This document shows positions 58,731 through 64,000 of a DNA stretch of 64,000 bases, one piece after another. The position numbers were made by a program, and so were the translations under genes. Location: contig NZ_FOTW01000010.1 in NCBI RefSeq assembly GCF_900114705.1, positions 186,001 to 250,000 on the forward strand. The letters run 5' to 3'. Source of the DNA: Rugamonas rubra (lineage in GTDB: Bacteria; Pseudomonadota; Gammaproteobacteria; Burkholderiales; Burkholderiaceae_D). Numbering within the stretch: position 1 is the first letter of the stretch; the number at the start of each line of letters is the position of its first letter. Under the pieces are notes generated by a model that saw nothing but the letters and a program-made list of their open reading frames with translations, was not told where the DNA came from and did no database searches.

Positions 58731-59465
58731 GTGGCCGCTCCAGATTCCCCCTCCCTCGCCGACCGCATCGAAGACCTGCTGCCGCAGACCCAGTGCACCA
58801 AGTGCGGCTACCAGGGCTGCCGCCCCTACGCCGAGGCGATCGCCGGCGGCGGCGCCGACATCAACCAATGCCCGCCGGGCGGCGCCGAGGGCGTGGCGCG
58901 CCTGGCCGGCCTGCTCGGCCGCGCCGTCATCCCGCTCAACCCGGTCAACGGCCGCGAGCGGCCGCGCGCCGTCGCCTACATCGACGAGGCCCTGTGCATC
59001 GGCTGCACGCTGTGCATCCAGGCCTGCCCGGTCGACGCCATCGTCGGCGCCGCCAAGCAGATGCACACCGTGCTGCCCGAGCTGTGCACCGGCTGCGACC
59101 TGTGCGTGGCGCCCTGCCCGGTCGACTGCATCGTCATGTACCCGGTGACGCAGACGGCCGGCTGGGACGCCTGGAGCCAGCCGCTGGCCGCCGCCGCGCG
59201 CCTGCGCCACGAGCGCCGCGCGCTGCGCCTGCAACGCGACATCGCCGAGAACGACGCCCGCCTGGCCGCCAAGGCGGTGGCCAAGCTGCGCGCCGTCGAC
59301 CAGCTGGCGCCGGAGAACACGGCCGAGCAGGCCGAGAAGGAGCGCAAGCGCGCCATCATCGCCGCCGCCATGGAGCGCGCCCGCCTGAAGGCCGAGGCCG
59401 CCAAAGCCGGCGCCGCCGCCGACGCCCCTCCTCCGCCACCCGCCGACCAGACCCCGTCCACATGA
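58731..59465 (+). CDS. rsxB: RsxB/RnfB-like iron-sulfur protein
   Basis: About 244 residues. [30 protein letters not shown] with INQCPPGG gives the N-terminal [4Fe-4S] site of RnfB. Two bacterial ferredoxin motifs follow: [16 protein letters not shown] and [17 protein letters not shown] long Ala/Lys/Glu-rich helical tail (about 160-244) is unusual. No other Rnf/Rsx subunits are present; stand-alone RsxB next to nth is seen in related bacteria. The GTG at 58731 is a likely start. A TTG at 58719 and an in-frame ATG at 58608 are alternatives. Its TGA overlaps the nth ATG. Confidence 0.85.
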   Translation: MAAPDSPSLADRIEDLLPQTQCTKCGYQGCRPYAEAIAGGGADINQCPPGGAEGVARLAGLLGRAVIPLNPVNGRERPRAVAYIDEALCIGCTLCIQACPVDAIVGAAKQMHTVLPELCTGCDLCVAPCPVDCIVMYPVTQTAGWDAWSQPLAAAARLRHERRALRLQRDIAENDARLAAKAVAKLRAVDQLAPENTAEQAEKERKRAIIAAAMERARLKAEAAKAGAAADAPPPPPADQTPST

Positions 59466-60109
59466 ACAACGCAAAACGACTGGACATGTTCACGCGCTTC
59501 CGCGCCGCCAATCCGCAACCCGTCACCGAGCTGGAATACACCACACCGTTCGAGCTGCTGATCGCCGTGCTGCTGTCGGCCCAGTCCACCGACGTCGGCG
59601 TCAACAAGGCGACGCGCAAGCTCTATCCGGTGGCCAACACGCCGGCCAAGATCCTGGCGCTGGGACTCGACGAGTTGACGGAATACATCCGCACCATCGG
59701 CCTGTACAAGACCAAGGCCAAAAACGTCATCGCCACCTGCAAGATTTTGCAGGAGCAGCACGGCGGCGAGGTGCCGCGCGACCGCGAGTCGCTCGAGGCG
59801 CTGCCCGGCGTCGGCCGCAAGACCGCCAACGTGGTGATGAACACCGCCTTCGGCGAGCCGACCATGGCGGTCGACACCCACATCTTCCGCGTCGCCAACC
59901 GCACCGGCCTGGCGCCGGGCAAGAACGTCGACATCGTCGAGCAAAAGCTGCTCAAGTTCGTGCCAAAGGAGTTTCTGCACGACGCCCACCACTGGCTGAT
60001 TTTGCACGGCCGCTACACCTGCATGGCGCGCAAGCCGCTGTGCTGGAACTGCATGGTGGCCGACCTGTGCGACTACCGCGCCAAAACGCCGGCGCCGGCC
60101 GACGCCTAA
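59462..60109 (+). CDS. nth: Endonuclease III
   Basis: A 215-residue base-excision repair glycosylase/AP lyase for oxidised pyrimidines. The helix-hairpin-helix motif [12 protein letters not shown] has catalytic Lys120, and DTHIFRV has Asp138. The [4Fe-4S] cluster cysteines [17 protein letters not shown] follow the C-x6-C-x2-C-x5-C pattern. ATG 59462 overlaps the RsxB stop (ATGA), so translation is coupled. Length and active-site numbering match E. coli Nth. Confidence 0.97.
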   Translation: MNNAKRLDMFTRFRAANPQPVTELEYTTPFELLIAVLLSAQSTDVGVNKATRKLYPVANTPAKILALGLDELTEYIRTIGLYKTKAKNVIATCKILQEQHGGEVPRDRESLEALPGVGRKTANVVMNTAFGEPTMAVDTHIFRVANRTGLAPGKNVDIVEQKLLKFVPKEFLHDAHHWLILHGRYTCMARKPLCWNCMVADLCDYRAKTPAPADA

Positions 60110-60124
60110 ACCCGATGCCAAAAC

Positions 60125-60154
60125 GGGGTCTGACCCCGGACGGGGTCAGACCCC
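60125..60154. repeat. GGGTCTGACCC dispersed repeat, inverted pair (copy 2)
   Basis: GGGGTCTGACCCCG and its exact complement CGGGGTCAGACCCC separated by GA, in the gap after nth. The core is the same as in the palindrome at 40896-40921. Confidence 0.85.
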
Positions 60155-60203
60155 TGCTGCCGGTGTGCGGGGTCGGCCTTGGCGTCCGCCCGGCTGCCTA
60201 CCG

Positions 60204-61322
60204 CTACAACAAGACCATGTTATCGCGGTGCACCAGCTCCGGCCCCTCGAGGAAGCCGAGGATCGCCTCGATCTCGGCCGAGGGCTTGCGCATGATGCGG
60301 CGCGCCTCGGCGCTGGTGTAGTTCGACAGGCCGCGCGCCACCGCCCGGCCGTCCTCGCCGACGCAGGTGATGACGGCGCCACGGCCGAACTCGCCCTTGA
60401 CGTCGACCACGCCGATCGGCAACAGCGACTTGCCCTCCAGGGTCAGCTTCTGCACCGCGCCGGCGTCCAGCACCACCTGGCCGACCGTGTGCAGGTGGTC
60501 GGCCATCCACTGCTTGCGCGCCGTCAGGTGGCCGGTCTGCGCGGTCAGCTCGGTGCCGATCGCCTCGCCCTGGGCCAGCCGGGCCAGCACGTCGCTGTCG
60601 CGGCCCCAGGCGATGATGGTGTGGGCGCCCGACTTGGCGGCGCGCTTGGCCGCCAGGATCTTGGTCAGCATGCCGCCCCGGCCGATGTCGCTGCCGGCGC
60701 CGCCGGCCATCGCCTCGAGCGCCGGATCGCCGGCGCGGCCCTGCTGGATCAGCTTGGCGTCCGGGTCCTTGCGCGGATCGGCCGAGTACAGGCCGTGCTG
60801 GTCGGTCAGGATGATCAGCGCGTCGGCCTCGATCAGGTTGGCCACCAGCGCGCCCAGGGTGTCGTTGTCGCCGAACTTGATCTCGTCGGTGACCACCGTG
60901 TCGTTCTCGTTGATGATCGGCACCACGCCGAAGCGCAGCAGGGTGGTCAGCGTCGAGCGCGCGTTCAGGTAGCGCTCGCGGTCGGCCAGGTCGGCGTGGG
61001 TCAGCAGCACCTGGGCGGTGCCCAGGCCGTGGGCGCGGAAGCTGGTCTCGTAGATCTGCGCCAGGCCCATCTGGCCGACGGCGGCGCAGGCCTGCAGTTC
61101 GTGGATGTCGGTCGGGCGGCGCTCGAAGCCGAGGCGCAGCATGCCCTCGGCGATGGCGCCGGAGCTGACCAGCACCACCTGCTTGCCCAGCGCGCGCAGG
61201 CCGGCGATCTGCGCCGCCCAGCGGGCGATGGCGGCATGGTCGAGGCCGCGGCCGTCGTTGGTGACCAGCGAAGAGCCGACCTTAATGATGATGCGGTTGG
61301 CTTTTTGTATGACGGAATTCAT
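60204..61322 (-). CDS. proB: Glutamate 5-kinase
   Basis: A 372-residue enzyme, first step of proline synthesis. The amino acid kinase domain has [38 protein letters not shown] and [15 protein letters not shown]-terminal PUA domain (about 280-372) follows, with [22 protein letters not shown] 61322 was chosen because the 65 in-frame codons upstream are not family sequence. It follows obgE with 334 nt between, a region with a long palindrome, and probably has its own promoter. proA is not in the window. Confidence 0.96.
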   Translation of the reverse strand: MNSVIQKANRIIIKVGSSLVTNDGRGLDHAAIARWAAQIAGLRALGKQVVLVSSGAIAEGMLRLGFERRPTDIHELQACAAVGQMGLAQIYETSFRAHGLGTAQVLLTHADLADRERYLNARSTLTTLLRFGVVPIINENDTVVTDEIKFGDNDTLGALVANLIEADALIILTDQHGLYSADPRKDPDAKLIQQGRAGDPALEAMAGGAGSDIGRGGMLTKILAAKRAAKSGAHTIIAWGRDSDVLARLAQGEAIGTELTAQTGHLTARKQWMADHLHTVGQVVLDAGAVQKLTLEGKSLLPIGVVDVKGEFGRGAVITCVGEDGRAVARGLSNYTSAEARRIMRKPSAEIEAILGFLEGPELVHRDNMVLL

Positions 61323-61656
61323 GGTGCGGCGGTTCTCATCTGAAGGCTGACAAATAAAACCCCTGGCGGCGCCGCGCGCGGTGTGCGGTGTGCGGCGGCC
61401 CCGGCCGGGACGAATCTGGTGCGTTGCTGTGACATCGCCGGGAACGGGCTGGCCGTCCTGCCGCTTATAGGGCCGGGTCCGTGGTAACGGGGCCGGCGCC
61501 ACATTGATGACATACACCGGCGATAACCGTTTATGTCGAGAAAAATGCGAAACGGCCGCACTAGTGCGGCCGGCGTTACACCCATTTTAACCAAGCTGGG
61601 CCGGCTTGTCAGCGCCGCGCGCGCGCCCTGTGGCGTGCGGCGCGGCGGCCGAACCT
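61323..61656. other. Intergenic region between obgE and proB
   Basis: 334 bp with no gene. It holds a 20 bp palindrome (61553-61572) and GC-rich DNA that includes the proB promoter side. I could not define the promoter. Confidence 0.5.
61553..61572 (-). terminator. Possible terminator after obgE (20 bp palindrome)
   Basis: A perfect 20 bp palindrome CGGCCGCACT/AGTGCGGCCG. On the minus strand it is followed by TTTCGCATTTTT, so it may end the rplU-rpmA-obgE transcript. Confidence 0.55.
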
Positions 61657-62832
<1,176 letters not shown>

Positions 62833-62863
62833 TTACAGTGTGCGTTTTACGCTGAAGCGTAAA

Positions 62864-63136
62864 TTACGCTGGTACTACGGTCGCTGGTACGACGGTCACG
62901 AACTGGTGCGAACCGGCGCCCTTGACAACGAACTTGACCTTGCCTGCGATCAGCGCGAACAGGGTGTGATCCTTGCCCATGCCTACGCCTTCGCCGGCGC
63001 GCACTGGGGTGCCGCGCTGACGAATGATGATGCCGCCGGCATTGATCGATTGACCGCCGTAGACTTTAACGCCCAGGCGTTTTGATTCTGAGTCACGGCC
63101 GTTTCGCGTTGTGCCGCCGCCTTTTTTGTGTGCCAT
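62864..63136 (-). CDS. rpmA: 50S ribosomal protein L27
   Basis: A 90-residue ribosomal protein. The N-terminus [24 protein letters not shown] is the peptidyl-transferase-near tail that is conserved in all L27; [10 protein letters not shown] and [16 protein letters not shown] follow. The C-terminal tail VVPATVVPA is slightly longer than in E. coli. It lies 39 nt after rplU and is co-transcribed with it. Confidence 0.97.
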   Translation of the reverse strand: MAHKKGGGTTRNGRDSESKRLGVKVYGGQSINAGGIIIRQRGTPVRAGEGVGMGKDHTLFALIAGKVKFVVKGAGSHQFVTVVPATVVPA

Positions 63137-63175
63137 TTATAGCTCCTTAATTAGCTGGTGTGTCGCAAACAGCGA

Positions 63176-63487
63176 TTAGCCGTTGATCGAAACGATTTGG
63201 ATTTCGGTGTAGTTCTGACGATGGCCTTGATGCTTCTGGTAGTGCTTACGACGACGCATCTTGAAAATCTTCACCTTATCGTGACGACCGTGTGCCACAA
63301 CAGTAACCAGTACCTTTGCACCTTCGACCAATGGAGCACCAAACTTGATGGTGTCGCCCGCGCCAACGGCGAGGACCTGATCGATGGTGATTTCGGAACC
63401 AATGTCTGCCGGTATCTGTTCTACTTTAAGTTTTTCGCCAGCGACAACTTTGTATTGTTTGCCACCGGTTTTTATGACCGCGTACAT
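63176..63487 (-). CDS. rplU: 50S ribosomal protein L21
   Basis: A 103-residue ribosomal protein of the standard length: [25 protein letters not shown] at the start and [28 protein letters not shown] near the end. The start at 63487 (MYAVIK) is the family start; six codons upstream are rejected. It is the first gene of rplU-rpmA-obgE and has a strong sigma-70 promoter at 63581-63609. Confidence 0.97.
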   Translation of the reverse strand: MYAVIKTGGKQYKVVAGEKLKVEQIPADIGSEITIDQVLAVGAGDTIKFGAPLVEGAKVLVTVVAHGRHDKVKIFKMRRRKHYQKHQGHRQNYTEIQIVSING

Positions 63488-63580
63488 GATTTGAAACCTC
63501 ATCAAATGTTAGAAAAGTTCATCCCGTGGGTTTGCTCACAAACCTGCATGTGTTGCTGAACCGAAACGGGAGAACCTGTG

Positions 63581-63609
63581 ATTATACATGGGATGAGAAT
63601 TTGCGTCAA
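63581..63609 (-). promoter_or_regulatory. Sigma-70 promoter of rplU-rpmA
   Basis: Minus strand TTGACG (63604-63609), 17 nt spacer, perfect TATAAT (63581-63586), about 94 nt before the rplU start. Confidence 0.8.
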
Positions 63610-63742
63610 AAACTATTCACAAATGGGATTTGTCGTGGTATGTCGGCAACTTTGCCCCGGCGCCGGCGCGCGCCGATGCTCGGATCGCCATCGAAGTTGC
63701 CGCCCATAGCAGGCAAAAGCCACTGATAGGCGGGGCATGACG

Positions 63743-63748
63743 TATAAT
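63743..63748 (+). promoter_or_regulatory. -10 element of the ispB promoter
   Basis: Perfect TATAAT 32 nt before the ispB start; the -35 region is weak and not assigned. Confidence 0.5.
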
Positions 63749-63780
63749 CGCCGCACCTAATAGTCTATAGCAGGTTCGCC

Positions 63781-64000
63781 TTGTCTGCCGCCACCCAAAA
63801 CGCCACCCAAAACAACATCGCCCACACGATCGCCGCCGACATGGACGCGGTCAACCAGGTGATCCGCCGCAGCCTGCACTCCGAGGTCAGCCTCGTCAAC
63901 CAGATTGCCGAGTACATCATCAGCGCCGGCGGCAAGCGCATCCGGCCCGTGCTGGTATTGCTGGTCGCCAACGCCTATTCCTACAAGGGAAAGGCGCACC
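63781..64000 (+). CDS. ispB: Octaprenyl diphosphate synthase, N-terminal part (cut by window edge)
   Basis: An open frame from TTG 63781 to the right edge, 73 residues. DMDAVNQVIRRSLHSEVSLVNQIAEYIISAGGKRIRPVLVLLVANAY matches the start of long-chain polyprenyl diphosphate synthases, with GGKRIRP as the first substrate-binding block. It makes the side chain of ubiquinone. TTG is taken as start because of the upstream AGCAGG; ATG 63841 would remove the normal N-terminal helix. Divergent from rplU, the usual bacterial order. Confidence 0.9.
   Translation, partial: MSAATQNATQNNIAHTIAADMDAVNQVIRRSLHSEVSLVNQIAEYIISAGGKRIRPVLVLLVANAYSYKGKAH

Overview
The window looks like a chromosomal segment of a GC-rich betaproteobacterium of the Oxalobacteraceae (Massilia/Duganella/Janthinobacterium type). 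This is inferred from about two-thirds GC, many long antisense shadow reading frames, the gene orders yhdP-nit-tldD, glnA-ntrB-ntrC, rplU-rpmA-obgE with a divergent ispB, and rsxB-nth, PHA metabolism genes, and several large TonB-dependent receptors. There are no rRNA or tRNA genes, CRISPR arrays, prophage or complete insertion sequences that I can see. The only mobile-looking item is a 163 bp MITE-like element at about 50.9 kb.

Region by region. 1-5.3 kb: two paralogous TonB receptors (the first cut by the window edge) flank a DAHP synthase gene, aroG. aroG is preceded by a complete ribosome-mediated attenuator: promoter, Phe/Tyr-rich leader peptide, antiterminator segment and terminator. 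5.3-14.9 kb: tldD, nit and yhdP on the minus strand, divergent from glnE. 14.9-18.4 kb: a cache-domain secreted protein, a tiny ribbon-helix-helix regulator, a SulP anion transporter and a YoaK-family membrane protein. A 15 bp motif occurs in inverted orientation before the regulator and between sulP and the YoaK gene. 18.7-28.9 kb: two more TonB receptors around the gap-tkt carbon metabolism pair and rsmE. 29-41 kb: a FAD-dependent dehydrogenase, an HD-GYP response regulator, corA, and the nitrogen control cluster glnA - DUF4124 gene - ntrB - ntrC with a sigma-54 promoter and two NtrC-type sites, followed by a rhodanese and a TAXI-type solute-binding protein. 41-48.5 kb: a divergent bifunctional penicillin-binding protein, a CinA-like protein, an EI24/CysZ-like membrane protein, an FKBP isomerase, an anti-sigma-like protein and an HU protein.

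48.5-57.6 kb has a storage-lipid flavour: wax ester synthase/DGAT divergent from an acyl-CoA-binding protein, a PHA-system protein, and an intracellular PHB depolymerase further on. Between these are an NhaD-type antiporter whose stop codon lies in the border of the MITE, an M4-like metalloprotease followed by an emfourin-like inhibitor, and a 7Fe ferredoxin with a ferredoxin-NADP reductase. 57.7-64 kb: a periplasmic binding protein, rsxB-nth, proB, obgE-rpmA-rplU and the start of ispB.

Nitrogen control is well represented. GlnE (12.1 kb) would adenylylate GlnA (37.1 kb, target Tyr400 present), whose gene is preceded by sites for the NtrC encoded just downstream. The strongest candidates for new biology are the aroG attenuator, the shared operator of the ribbon-helix-helix protein, the protease-inhibitor pair, and the MITE at the nhaD stop codon.
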